Source of the DNA: Clostridia bacterium
GTDB lineage: Bacteria > Bacillota > Clostridia > Oscillospirales > CAG-272
Length of the DNA stretch: 64,000 nt
Reading direction: 5' to 3'
NCBI GenBank assembly: GCA_017410065.1
Contig: JAFQRL010000011.1
Coordinates: forward strand, 62,001-126,000
Shown here: in pieces, positions 1-8,679 of the stretch
Layout of the letters: every line of letters starts with the position of its first letter
Numbering within the stretch: position 1 is the stretch's first letter
The notes under the pieces: generated by a model
The model's input: only the letters and a program-made list of their open reading frames with translations
Told to the model about the DNA's origin: nothing
Database searches by the model: none
Made by a program: the position numbers and the translations under genes

Positions 1-1856
1 AAGCAGATATGAACGGTTACGATCCTGTTATTGGCAGAGAAAATGAAACCGAGCGGCTTATTCGTATACTGACAAGAAAAACAAAAAACAACCCCTGCCT
101 TATTGGCGAAGCAGGAGTTGGTAAGACGGCAATTGTTGAGGGACTTGCTCAGAGGATCGCTGTCGGATGCGTTCCCGATGCACTTAAAGGGAAAATTCTA
201 ATTTCCATTGACCTACCGTCAATGATCGCGGGTGCAAAATACAGAGGAGATTTTGAGGACAGGATCAAGAGTATTCTTTCCGAGGCTGCGAAAAATAAAT
301 CTGTGATATTGTTTATAGATGAGCTTCACACCATAGTCGGAGCAGGCAGTGCCGAGGGGGCGATAGATGCGGCGAATATTATGAAGCCTCAGCTTTCAAG
401 AGGCGAGATCAGGGTTATTGGTGCAACGACACTTTATGAATATAGAAAATTTATAGAAAAGGATGCGGCTCTCGAAAGAAGATTTCAGCCCCTGATAGTC
501 GAGGAGCCGACAGACGAGCAAGCCCTGACGATCCTTCGCGGAATCAAGGAAAGCTACGAGAGGTTTCACGGTGTGACGCTTGACGACGGCGCGCTCCGCT
601 CTTCGATAAAATTATCAAAAAGATACGTTCAGGACAGATATCTTCCGGACAAAGCGATAGACCTTATGGACGAGGCTTGCGCAATGGTTTGCGCAAAGAG
701 ACAAAATTGGAGAAATATTAATAAAACCGAATTAAATTCAGGGCAGAATAGCTTATTGAACTTCATTGATAATAAAATGACATCTTCTGAAAAACAAGCA
801 ATGATCGATAGTAATAATGATCACGGTAGCATTTTACGATATGCTCCCGAATCTGTAAACGTGCACGCAACCGATGTTGAGCTTGTTGCGCAGGAGCTAT
901 ATGGATTCAGAAGGCTTGACGATAGGATAAACGGCTCTGAGCTTGCCGAGAGACTATCTGTATCAGTCATCGGCCAGGACAGAGCGATTGCCACCTTGGC
1001 GAACGCACTAACAAGAAGCCTTGCAGGCATTTACGATGAACGGAGACCGCGGGGCGTATTTCTCTTTTGCGGAGAGAGCGGAGTCGGAAAAACTCTTTTG
1101 GCACGCTCTCTTTGCAGAGAGCTGTTTTCCGATGAGGATTCGCTGATCTCTTATGATATGTCTGAGTTTTCCGAGCAAAGCTCGGTTTCGAAGCTGATAG
1201 GCTCTGCCCCCGGCTACGTAGGGTATGACGAGTCCAATTCGGCTCTTGAACGCTTGCGCAGACACCCTTACTCGGTCGTACTCCTTGATGAAATAGAAAA
1301 AGCACACCCGGATGTTCTTTCCCTTTTTCTCGGAGTATTCGATAACGGCGTTTTAACAGATGCAACGGGCAGAAGAATAAGCTTTCGAAATTCATATATC
1401 GTTATGACATCCAATCTCGGCGCTGACCAAAACTCTCACGGAATAGGCTTTTTGGGCGGAGGTGCTGACTTAAAGCAAGAATTATTGAAGTGTAATTTTC
1501 GCCCCGAATTCTTAAATAGGATAGATGAAATAGTTCAATTTTCTCCTCTTACAGAGGATTCGCTTCGACGCATCTGTGCTAATTCACTTAAGGAACGTGC
1601 TGCAAGACTATTGAATTATAATATTTCATTGGAATTCGAAGATGAGATAACGAGCTATTTTGCAAAAGAAGCTTTTGAGCACGGTATGGGAGCTCGCCCG
1701 CTTATGAGATTGCTTACATCTCGCCTTGATACCGAGATAGCCGAGATGATAAACAGCGGCAAACTAAAGGAGGGAGACACAGCTAAAATAGTTCAAGCCT
1801 CGGATGGAAAGATAAAAATTTTATGCACTGAAAACTCAAGCATTGCATTAGTTTAG
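1..1856 (+). CDS. clpC: Clp protease ATP-binding subunit (ClpC/ClpA-like), 5' truncated by window
   Basis: AAA+ unfoldase that would feed proteins to ClpP in the cytoplasm. The reading frame is already open at the window edge (codons at 3-8 run into the ATG at 9), and the N-terminal Clp_N repeats are missing, so the true start lies upstream. Counting from the ATG at 9, the first AAA module has Walker A GEAGVGKT (33-40) and Walker B LFIDELHT; the second has GESGVGKT (355-362) and LLDEIEKAH. An IGF tripeptide at about 479-481 sits where the ClpP-docking loop lies in ClpA/ClpC/ClpX, so pairing with ClpP is likely. The linker between the modules is about 60 residues and does not look like the usual ClpC coiled-coil middle domain. 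A terminator follows. Confidence 0.9.
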   Translation, partial: ADMNGYDPVIGRENETERLIRILTRKTKNNPCLIGEAGVGKTAIVEGLAQRIAVGCVPDALKGKILISIDLPSMIAGAKYRGDFEDRIKSILSEAAKNKSVILFIDELHTIVGAGSAEGAIDAANIMKPQLSRGEIRVIGATTLYEYRKFIEKDAALERRFQPLIVEEPTDEQALTILRGIKESYERFHGVTLDDGALRSSIKLSKRYVQDRYLPDKAIDLMDEACAMVCAKRQNWRNINKTELNSGQNSLLNFIDNKMTSSEKQAMIDSNNDHGSILRYAPESVNVHATDVELVAQELYGFRRLDDRINGSELAERLSVSVIGQDRAIATLANALTRSLAGIYDERRPRGVFLFCGESGVGKTLLARSLCRELFSDEDSLISYDMSEFSEQSSVSKLIGSAPGYVGYDESNSALERLRRHPYSVVLLDEIEKAHPDVLSLFLGVFDNGVLTDATGRRISFRNSYIVMTSNLGADQNSHGIGFLGGGADLKQELLKCNFRPEFLNRIDEIVQFSPLTEDSLRRICANSLKERAARLLNYNISLEFEDEITSYFAKEAFEHGMGARPLMRLLTSRLDTEIAEMINSGKLKEGDTAKIVQASDGKIKILCTENSSIALV

Positions 1857-1864
1857 ATATACTT

Positions 1865-1898
1865 GATCGGTTGGATATTTTTCCATCCGATCTTTTTT
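1865..1898 (+). terminator. Rho-independent terminator after clp gene
   Basis: Six-base arms GATCGG (1865-1870) and CCGATC (1887-1892), extended inward by TGG/CCA across a T-T mismatch, then a run of Ts (1892-1897). Confidence 0.75.
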
Positions 1899-1930
1899 AT
1901 AAATAAAAATAAAAATATTTGTCTCATTAC

Positions 1931-1959
1931 TTGAAATTAAATGAGAATTATGATAAAAT
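1931..1959 (+). promoter_or_regulatory. Sigma-A promoter for the rpiR gene
   Basis: TTGAAA (1931-1936), 17-bp spacer, TAAAAT (1954-1959). It lies about 75 bp before the ATG at 2033. Confidence 0.6.
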
Positions 1960-2032
1960 ATATTCTGGTTTCTTATGGGATTTATATTTATTACGGATTT
2001 TTTGACGAACCCACGTCGGAAACGGAGAACAG

Positions 2033-2890
2033 ATGGCGATCGATCTAGCTCAAAGAATAAGAAGAATATACCCAACCTTCTCAAAGGGACAGAAGAAAAT
2101 AGCAAACGCGATCCTTAACGACTATGATAAGGCTGCTTACTTAACCGCGGCAAAGCTTGGAAAGTTTGTTGGAGTTTCCGAGTCTACCGTTGTAAGATTT
2201 GCCTGCGAGCTTGGATTTGAAGGCTATTCGGAGTTTAAGAGAGCAGTTCAGGAGCTTGTGAGGATAAAGCTTACTCCTAATCAAAGAATTGAAATGACCA
2301 AGCAACGCATCGGTGGCGGAGACGTCCTTGAAAGCGTAGTTGAATCGGATATCAGTAAAATCAGATATACGCTTGACAAGCTTGACAGAGCCGTTTTCAA
2401 TAAATCGGTCGATGCGATCCTTGAAGCAAAGGATATTTATATCACAGGAGCGAGGAGCACAGAGCCTCTTGCGCGTTTGCTCACATATAACCTTTCTCTG
2501 ATATTCGACAACGTTCATTTCGTTAATCCTACCTCATCTGCCGAGGTCTTTGAGCAGATGTTTTCTGTCGGTAAAGAGGATACGGTTATTGCATTTTCAT
2601 TTCCGAGATATTCCTCAAAGATCGTCAATGCAGTTAAATTTGCAAAGAGTAATGCGGCAAAGGTAGTGGTTTTCACAGATTCCGACGTTTCGCCTCTCGC
2701 TGAATATGCAGATTATCTTATAACCGCCCAATCGGATATGGCGTCCTATATGGATTCTCTCGTTGCTCCCCTTAGCATTTTGAATGCTATCGTAGTTGAG
2801 ATAACACGTCGCAGAGAGCATATGATACGTGCAAGATTCGATAAGCTTGAAAAAATTTGGGATGAATATGATGTATACACAAAGCGATGA
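2033..2890 (+). CDS. MurR/RpiR family transcriptional regulator
   Basis: A 285-aa DNA-binding regulator of the RpiR class, which normally senses a phosphosugar. The N-terminal 75 residues form the HTH_6 domain, with the typical signature around SESTVVRFACELGFEGYSEF. Residues of about 110-245 form a SIS sugar-phosphate isomerase-like sensor domain (YITGARST, then VIAFSFPRYSSKIV and VVVFTDS). The start is supported by GGAGAA just upstream of ATG 2033. It overlaps the following flavoprotein gene by about 20 bp, so the two are co-transcribed. The ligand cannot be read from sequence, and no sugar-catabolic gene is adjacent. Confidence 0.88.
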   Translation: MAIDLAQRIRRIYPTFSKGQKKIANAILNDYDKAAYLTAAKLGKFVGVSESTVVRFACELGFEGYSEFKRAVQELVRIKLTPNQRIEMTKQRIGGGDVLESVVESDISKIRYTLDKLDRAVFNKSVDAILEAKDIYITGARSTEPLARLLTYNLSLIFDNVHFVNPTSSAEVFEQMFSVGKEDTVIAFSFPRYSSKIVNAVKFAKSNAAKVVVFTDSDVSPLAEYADYLITAQSDMASYMDSLVAPLSILNAIVVEITRRREHMIRARFDKLEKIWDEYDVYTKR

Positions 2891-4118
2891 TCGAATCAGA
2901 GTAGCCGTGGTTGGCGGCGGTGCGGCGGGTATGATGGCTGCGGGAACGGCTCAAAGCCTTGGCGCGTCCGTCACCCTTTATGAAGGAATGGGCAGACTTG
3001 GCAAAAAGCTCGCCATCACAGGAAAAGGCAGATGCAATGTGACCAACAACTGTAAGCCCGACGAGTTTCTTTCGAATATCACAAAAAACGCAAGATTCTT
3101 TTACGGAGCTATCAATGCCTTCACACCCGAGGATACTATGAGCTTTTTTGAAGGTCTGGGGGTAAGCCTTAAGACCGAGCGCGGAAACAGAGTCTTCCCC
3201 GTTTCCGACAAGGCGAAGGATATCGTTGATGCAATGCGCTCTTATTGTAACGGAGTCAATATTATTTATAAGAAGGTCTCCGCCGTGGAAAAGGGTGAAA
3301 ACGGATTTTCAGTTACGGCAGACGGCGATTGTCGCACCTATGATAAGGTTATCATAGCAACGGGCGGCAGATCCTATCCTCTCACAGGCTCCGACGGCTT
3401 TGGCTACAAGCTTGCATCAAGGCTCGGTCACACGGTTACTGCGATCTCCCCAAGCCTTATTCCCATAGAAAGTTCTTCTCGCTTATGCAGAGATATGCAG
3501 GGGCTCTCGCTGAAAAACGTTTCAATAAAGGTTAAGGATAAAAGCGGTAAGGTTCTCTACACCGATTTTGGAGAAATGATGTTCACTCACTTTGGTGTAA
3601 CAGGCCCTATGATACTTTCCGCATCAGCACATATAAAGGATAGGGATATCAGCAGCCTTACCCTTTCTATTGATCTTAAGCCCGCACTTGATGAAAAAAC
3701 ACTTGACCAAAGGCTTCTTTCGGACTTTTCGAAGAATTCAAACAAGGACCTGATCAATGCTCTGGGCGAGCTTCTTCCATCAAAAATGATAGCACCGTTT
3801 ATCGAATATACAGGGCTCGACGAGCGCAAGAAGGTGAACTCGATAACAAAGGACGAGCGAAGAAAGCTTCTGCTTGGACTTAAGAGCCTTGACATTCCGC
3901 TCTCCCGCCTTCGCCCAATCGATGAAGCTATTATAACCTCCGGCGGAGTCAGCACAAAGGAGCTGACTCCAAAAAGTATGGAATCAAAGCTACACGCCGG
4001 GCTTTTCTTTGCCGGAGAGATCATCGACCTTGATGCATACACAGGCGGATTTAACCTTCAGATAGCCTTCTCAAGCGGATATCTGGCAGGAAAATTTGCG
4101 GCAGAATACGAATATTGA
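2868..4118 (+). CDS. BaiN/HI0933-family NAD(P)/FAD-dependent oxidoreductase
   Basis: Flavoprotein of the HI0933/YhiN/BaiN family (about 416 aa from ATG 2868, usual family length about 410). It has an N-terminal Rossmann dinucleotide motif VVGGGAAG (residues 15-21), a family-typical KLAITGKGRCN segment near residue 47, an internal IATGGRSYPLTGSDG block, and a C-terminal LDAYTGGFNLQIAFSSG motif. Members of this family include a bile-acid dehydrogenation reductase, but most have no known substrate, so none is assigned here. ATG codons at 2868 and 2871 both sit inside the end of the RpiR gene; a GTG at 2829 is also open but less likely. Confidence 0.85.
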   Translation: MMYTQSDDRIRVAVVGGGAAGMMAAGTAQSLGASVTLYEGMGRLGKKLAITGKGRCNVTNNCKPDEFLSNITKNARFFYGAINAFTPEDTMSFFEGLGVSLKTERGNRVFPVSDKAKDIVDAMRSYCNGVNIIYKKVSAVEKGENGFSVTADGDCRTYDKVIIATGGRSYPLTGSDGFGYKLASRLGHTVTAISPSLIPIESSSRLCRDMQGLSLKNVSIKVKDKSGKVLYTDFGEMMFTHFGVTGPMILSASAHIKDRDISSLTLSIDLKPALDEKTLDQRLLSDFSKNSNKDLINALGELLPSKMIAPFIEYTGLDERKKVNSITKDERRKLLLGLKSLDIPLSRLRPIDEAIITSGGVSTKELTPKSMESKLHAGLFFAGEIIDLDAYTGGFNLQIAFSSGYLAGKFAAEYEY

Positions 4119-4180
4119 AGATTTTTTAATTCTCATTTTTAGTTTGTCCGAATAAATTATTGTCGAAAGGTAATAATATA

Positions 4181-5509
4181 ATGATTAGAATTGCAATAGA
4201 CGGACCCGGCGGCGCGGGTAAATCCAGCGTTGCCAAGGCGGTTGCCCGTGAGCTTGGAATAATTTATGTAGATACGGGAGCTCTTTACCGTAATATCGGC
4301 TTATATATGCTTGAAAACGGTGTTTCTCCATCAGACAGCGAGGCTGTCTCTTCTGCACTTTGCGGCGTTAACCTTGAGCTTAAGTTTGAGGACGGCAAGC
4401 AGATCATACTTCTTAACGGAATAGACCGTGGAGATGAGATTCGCACGCCTGAGTGCTCAATGGCAGCGTCTGCGGTTAGTGCTATCGGTGCCGTTCGTGA
4501 ATTCCTTTTGAACACACAACGCGATACGGCAAAGCAAAACAGCGTTATTATGGACGGCAGAGATATCGGCACCGTCATTCTTCCCGATGCCGAGGTCAAA
4601 ATATTCCTTGTGGCTTCTGCCGAGGCAAGAGCAAAAAGAAGATATAACGAGCTTGTTGCAAAGGGCGTTGATACTACCTATGAACGGGTCTACACAGAAA
4701 TGGTGGAGCGCGATAAAAACGATTCCACAAGAGACCTTGCGCCCTGTGTTCAGGCCGAGGATGCGATTCTTCTGGATAATTCTAAGCTCACCGCGGAGCA
4801 AACTGTGAAGAAGGTCTTAAAGATCATAAAGAAGGTTGAGAAAAAACGCAGGACAGGCTATATGAGGCTTCACCGCGTGCTCGCTCCCTTCCTCAGATTC
4901 GTTATGCGACTGAGACCACACAATCTCGAAAGAATACCCAAGGACGGCGGACTACTTATTTGCGCAAACCATATTTCCGCTTTTGATGTTATCTCCATTG
5001 CCGCTACATCCCCGAGACAGATCACCTTCATTGCAAAAAAAGAGCTTTTCTCAATACCGATCCTCGGTAGTCTTATCAAAGCTCTCGGCGCTGTAAAGGT
5101 AGACAGAGGCAATAACGACGTCGGTGCTATCCGTACGGCGGTTAATAAAGCTAAGAGCGGATCTGCCGTTGCTATCTTCCCTCAGGGACATAGATATCCC
5201 AAGGTCGATCCCGCAACAACTCCCATCAAAAACGGAGCCGCTATGATAGCATATCACGCAGGCTGTGCTGTGCTTCCCGTTTATATTCAGACCAAAAAAG
5301 CAAAGTTCCGTCTTTTCAAGAGAGTCGATGTTTTCTACGGAGATCCGATTCCCTTTGATCAGCTCGGCTTTACAACAGGCGGCAAGGATGATTACGAGGC
5401 TGTAACAAAGCGCGTATTCGACGATATTCTTGCACTTGGAGACAGAAGCTCGCTTCCGCCCTACGATCCCTCAAAGGAAAAGAAAAAGAATAAAAAGAGG
5501 AAAAAATAA
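4181..5509 (+). CDS. cmk: Cytidylate kinase fused to a PlsC-type acyltransferase
   Basis: A 442-aa two-domain protein. Residues 1-220 are cytidylate kinase, making CDP/dCDP from CMP/dCMP: P-loop DGPGGAGKS (7-15), YVDTGALYR, and DGRDIGTVILPDA. Residues of about 225-435 are a lysophosphatidic acid acyltransferase-type domain: the HX4D motif is H264-D269 and the second conserved block is FPQGHR (333-338). The usual second block is FPEG, so a conserved Glu is Gln here. The C-terminus is a Lys-rich tail. The start ATG at 4181 is set by GAAAGG 10 bp upstream. The next gene (ispH-S1) begins 1 bp after the stop. The cmk, plsC and ispH-rpsA order is known in Clostridia; a fused cmk-plsC is less usual. 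Confidence 0.9.
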   Translation: MIRIAIDGPGGAGKSSVAKAVARELGIIYVDTGALYRNIGLYMLENGVSPSDSEAVSSALCGVNLELKFEDGKQIILLNGIDRGDEIRTPECSMAASAVSAIGAVREFLLNTQRDTAKQNSVIMDGRDIGTVILPDAEVKIFLVASAEARAKRRYNELVAKGVDTTYERVYTEMVERDKNDSTRDLAPCVQAEDAILLDNSKLTAEQTVKKVLKIIKKVEKKRRTGYMRLHRVLAPFLRFVMRLRPHNLERIPKDGGLLICANHISAFDVISIAATSPRQITFIAKKELFSIPILGSLIKALGAVKVDRGNNDVGAIRTAVNKAKSGSAVAIFPQGHRYPKVDPATTPIKNGAAMIAYHAGCAVLPVYIQTKKAKFRLFKRVDVFYGDPIPFDQLGFTTGGKDDYEAVTKRVFDDILALGDRSSLPPYDPSKEKKKNKKRKK

Positions 5510-5510
5510 T

Positions 5511-7559
5511 TTGAAGATCACCCTTTCCGAATACGCAGGCTTTTGCCCTGGTGTCAGGCGAGCGGACAATGAAGTCCGATCCTTGATAAAAAACAGAAAA
5601 TGCGGCGAGCGCGTATTTACGCTCGGACATCTTATCCATAACGGGATATATAATAAAACTCTTGAGGAAAACGGAGTTCGTTCGATTGCTCTCGGAGAGC
5701 TGGAGGAAATACTGCAAAAATATAGCGGAGAACGTATAACCCTGGCAGTCAGAACACACGGTATAACTCTTGATGAGGAAAACGAGCTACTTCGAATAAA
5801 AAGTAAAAATCCCGATTTTGAATTTGTTGATCTCACCTGTCCTTACGTTAAGAAGATCCAGCAGATCGCAATGGAATGTGACTCCGAAAACGACTTTTTT
5901 ATCATTTTCGGCGACCCCAATCACCCCGAGGTTAAAGGTATAGTCAGCCGTGCTAGGTGCAAATCTGCCGTAGTGACATCTGTTCACGAAGCCGAGAACC
6001 TCAATTTACTCGGCAAAATACCTATTTTGTGCTCTCAGACGACGCAAAATTTGTATGAATTTGAAAAAATTAAAAAAGTTTACAAAAAACTATATACAAA
6101 TACAAAAATTTTTGATACAATATGTAGTGTTACTGAAAAAAGGCAGAAAGAAGCGGTTTCTCTTGCCAAGCGATCTGATATGATGGTCGTTATCGGCGGC
6201 AAGGAAAGCTCCAACACTCATAAGCTTTTTGATCTTTGCTCTGCCGTTTGCCCCAAAACAAAACTGATAGAATCCGTTTTGGAGCTTGGTGATATCCCCT
6301 CAGGGGTAAATAATATAGGAATAAGCGCAGGTGCTTCCACGCCTGACGTTATAATATTGGAGGTTTTTAAAACAATGGAAAACTTTATTGAAATGCTGGA
6401 AGGCTCACTCAAAACTTTACATACAGGAGATACAGTTACCGGAACCGTCTACACGATCGGCGAAAACGAGATCAAGCTTGATCTTGGCGTAAAATTCACC
6501 GGCGTGCTCGCAAAAGAGCAGATCACTGACGATCCTAACGCAAAGCTTTCCGAGATGTTCAAGATCGGTGACGAGGTTGAGGTCTTCGTTATCAGAGTTG
6601 AGGACACAAAGGGCGTTGCAACCGTATCGAAGAAGAGAGTTGATGCTGATAACAGCTGGGTAGTTCTCAGAGATGCATTCGAGGCTAAGGAGACTCTTGA
6701 GGGTAAGGTAGTTTCCGCTATCAAGGGAGGCGTTCTCGTTTCTGTTTCGGGCAACACAGTATTCGTTCCCGCTTCTCAGAGCGGCGTTGCTAAGGACGGT
6801 GATCTATCCGTTCTCGTTGGTACCACACAGAAGATCAAGCTTCTCGAGTTCGATCCTCAGAGAAAGAAGGCTCTCGGTTCTATTAAGGCTATCCTTAACG
6901 AGGAAAGAAAGGCTAAGGAGGCTGCTATCTGGGCAGGCCTTGAGGTTGGTCAGCACTACGTTGGTACTGTTAAGAACCTTACAAACTACGGCGCGTTCGT
7001 TGATATCGGCGGCGTTGACGGTATGGTTCACAACTCCGAGCTTTCCTGGAAGAGGATCAAGCATCCCTCTCAGGTAGTTTCTGTTGGTCAGCAGCTTGAC
7101 GTTTACATCAAGGAGCTTGATGCAGAGAAGAACAGAATTTCTCTTGGTTACAAGACCCAGGATATGGACGCTTGGTATAAGTTCACCCAGGAGCACAGCG
7201 AGGGTGAGATCGTATCCGCTAAGATCGTTTCTCTTATGCCCTTCGGCGCATTCGCTGAGGTTGCTGAGGACGTTGACGGTCTTATCCACATCTCCAGAAT
7301 TTCTTCTCAGAGAATCAACTCCCCCGCTGACGTTCTCAAGGTTGGCGACGTTGTTGACGTAATGATCACCGAGATCGATAACGATAACAGAAAGCTTGCT
7401 CTTTCTATCAGAGCAATCACCGATGCTGCCGAGAAGGCTGCTGCCGAGGAAGCTCGTGCTGCTGAAAAGGCTGCTCGCGAGGCTGAGGAAGCTGCTGAGG
7501 CAGAGAGACTTGCTCAGGAAAGAGCTGATATGGCTCCCTACATCGTAGGTTCTATCTAA
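5511..7559 (+). CDS. ispH: Bifunctional IspH (HMBPP reductase) / ribosomal protein S1 fusion
   Basis: A 682-aa fusion. Residues 1-285 are IspH, the [4Fe-4S] enzyme that makes IPP/DMAPP from HMBPP at the end of the MEP pathway. Cluster cysteines are C12 (FCPGV), C110 (LTCPYV) and C205 (TICSVT), and GHLIHN and RTHG histidine motifs are present. From about residue 303 follow four S1 RNA-binding domains (starts near 303, 395, 478 and 563), then an Ala/Glu-rich tail. The start is TTG at 5511, with AAAGAGG about 10 bp upstream; its reading places the first cysteine at 12 as in E. coli. Codon use changes sharply after about 6400 to the ribosomal-protein style. An internal GGAGG and in-frame ATG at 6375 could yield free S1. 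This fusion is known in Clostridia. Confidence 0.92.
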   Translation: MKITLSEYAGFCPGVRRADNEVRSLIKNRKCGERVFTLGHLIHNGIYNKTLEENGVRSIALGELEEILQKYSGERITLAVRTHGITLDEENELLRIKSKNPDFEFVDLTCPYVKKIQQIAMECDSENDFFIIFGDPNHPEVKGIVSRARCKSAVVTSVHEAENLNLLGKIPILCSQTTQNLYEFEKIKKVYKKLYTNTKIFDTICSVTEKRQKEAVSLAKRSDMMVVIGGKESSNTHKLFDLCSAVCPKTKLIESVLELGDIPSGVNNIGISAGASTPDVIILEVFKTMENFIEMLEGSLKTLHTGDTVTGTVYTIGENEIKLDLGVKFTGVLAKEQITDDPNAKLSEMFKIGDEVEVFVIRVEDTKGVATVSKKRVDADNSWVVLRDAFEAKETLEGKVVSAIKGGVLVSVSGNTVFVPASQSGVAKDGDLSVLVGTTQKIKLLEFDPQRKKALGSIKAILNEERKAKEAAIWAGLEVGQHYVGTVKNLTNYGAFVDIGGVDGMVHNSELSWKRIKHPSQVVSVGQQLDVYIKELDAEKNRISLGYKTQDMDAWYKFTQEHSEGEIVSAKIVSLMPFGAFAEVAEDVDGLIHISRISSQRINSPADVLKVGDVVDVMITEIDNDNRKLALSIRAITDAAEKAAAEEARAAEKAAREAEEAAEAERLAQERADMAPYIVGSI

Positions 7560-7570
7560 TAAACAACTGC

Positions 7571-7609
7571 GACGTGCCGAGCTTAACCGCTTGGCACGTC
7601 TGTTTTTTT
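7571..7609 (+). terminator. Strong terminator after ispH-S1
   Basis: Twelve-bp stem (7571-7582 with 7589-7600, one G-T pair), 6-nt loop, then seven Ts (7603-7609). Confidence 0.9.
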
Positions 7610-7647
7610 AATCAAATTAATTAAAATTTTGATTTTCAGAGGCTGTA

Positions 7648-8634
7648 ATGATTACGACATTTCTTGCCACCCTTCACCCTATCGCCATTTTATTTATTTG
7701 TATGGCAATAGGCTTTATTCTAACAAAGCTGAATATTCTTCCCGAGCAATCCTCGGCGGTCCTCTCCAAGCTTAATATCTGGGTGCTATACCCTGCTCTT
7801 TGCTTTGTTACGATGGCAAAATACTGCACGCCGAGCGTTATTGCAAAAAATGCGGTCAATCTCGCTTTTGCGCTCACAGGCCTTGCTTTGGCTATCCTTA
7901 TATCCTTTCTTCTGATCGGTTTGTTCGTTAAGAAAGGAGACCCCGAACGAGGAGTATACAGATATGCGCTGACCTACGGTAACAGCGGATATATGGGAGA
8001 TCCATTGGTTCTTTCCATATTCGGAGATCTGACCCTTACCTTTTATAAAATATTTACATTCCCCATCAGCCTTTCAATCTATACGTGGGGAGCGAATATA
8101 ATGTCTCCAAAGAAAAAAGGAAAAAATCCCCTTCTCAGCGTTTTAAATCCGCCAACGGTTGCAATCGTTCTCGGAATGATCGTTGGACTCACGGGGCTTG
8201 GAGAGCATCTTCCGTCTGTTATGGTAGATACCCTCAATTCTCTTAAAAACTGTATGGGTCCCGTTGTTATGATACTCGCGGGCTGTACCGTTGCGGGGTA
8301 TGATCTTCTGAAAATGCTGAAAAATAAGAAGGTCTATTTTATAACTGCATTAAGGCTTGTTATTATTCCCGCTTTGATCATTGGTATACTTTTCTTGATA
8401 AAGCTTCTTTTGAGCGCACTCTCGATACTTCCCTTCGATAACACGGCACTTTATCTCGTTTTCTTCGCCGTCGCAACGCCAATCGGACTTAATACTATCG
8501 TTTTTCCAAAGGCAAACGGCGAAAACGCCGAAACAGGAGCCGCGATGGCATTGATATCCCATACACTTTGTGTTATTACTATCCCCCTTCTTTTGGCTCT
8601 TATGACGGTGCTCTTCGGTCCTATGACCTTATAA
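7648..8634 (+). CDS. AEC family permease (auxin efflux carrier-type transporter)
   Basis: A 328-aa integral membrane protein with about ten hydrophobic segments and the internal symmetry of the AEC/Mem_trans family (PF03547). The first half contains SKLNIWVLYPALCF and YGNSGYMGDPL; the second half contains MILAGCTVAGYDLL and ATPIGLNTIVFP, both typical family blocks. Bacterial members export or exchange small organic acids such as malate, but the substrate cannot be read here. It is a single gene between two terminators. The ATG at 7648 lacks a strong Shine-Dalgarno; the nearest purine-rich stretch is AGAGG at 7638-7642. Confidence 0.85.
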   Translation: MITTFLATLHPIAILFICMAIGFILTKLNILPEQSSAVLSKLNIWVLYPALCFVTMAKYCTPSVIAKNAVNLAFALTGLALAILISFLLIGLFVKKGDPERGVYRYALTYGNSGYMGDPLVLSIFGDLTLTFYKIFTFPISLSIYTWGANIMSPKKKGKNPLLSVLNPPTVAIVLGMIVGLTGLGEHLPSVMVDTLNSLKNCMGPVVMILAGCTVAGYDLLKMLKNKKVYFITALRLVIIPALIIGILFLIKLLLSALSILPFDNTALYLVFFAVATPIGLNTIVFPKANGENAETGAAMALISHTLCVITIPLLLALMTVLFGPMTL

Positions 8635-8639
8635 AATAA

Positions 8640-8667
8640 CCCCTGCAATTCAAATTGCAGGGGCTTT
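8640..8667. terminator. Bidirectional terminator between convergent genes
   Basis: Near-perfect inverted repeat CCCCTGCAATT (8640-8650) with AATTGCAGGGG (8653-8663), with Ts on the plus side. It lies between the AEC gene and the convergent ABC-F gene. Confidence 0.8.
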
Positions 8668-8679
8668 TCTTAATCATTT

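Noticed and set aside
967..1395. Long reading frames antisense to the Clp ATPase
   Set aside because: They lie entirely opposite a well-conserved AAA+ gene, have odd composition and no ribosome site.
4285..4801. Antisense frames over the Cmk-PlsC gene
   Set aside because: Fully inside a conserved kinase domain, no start signals.
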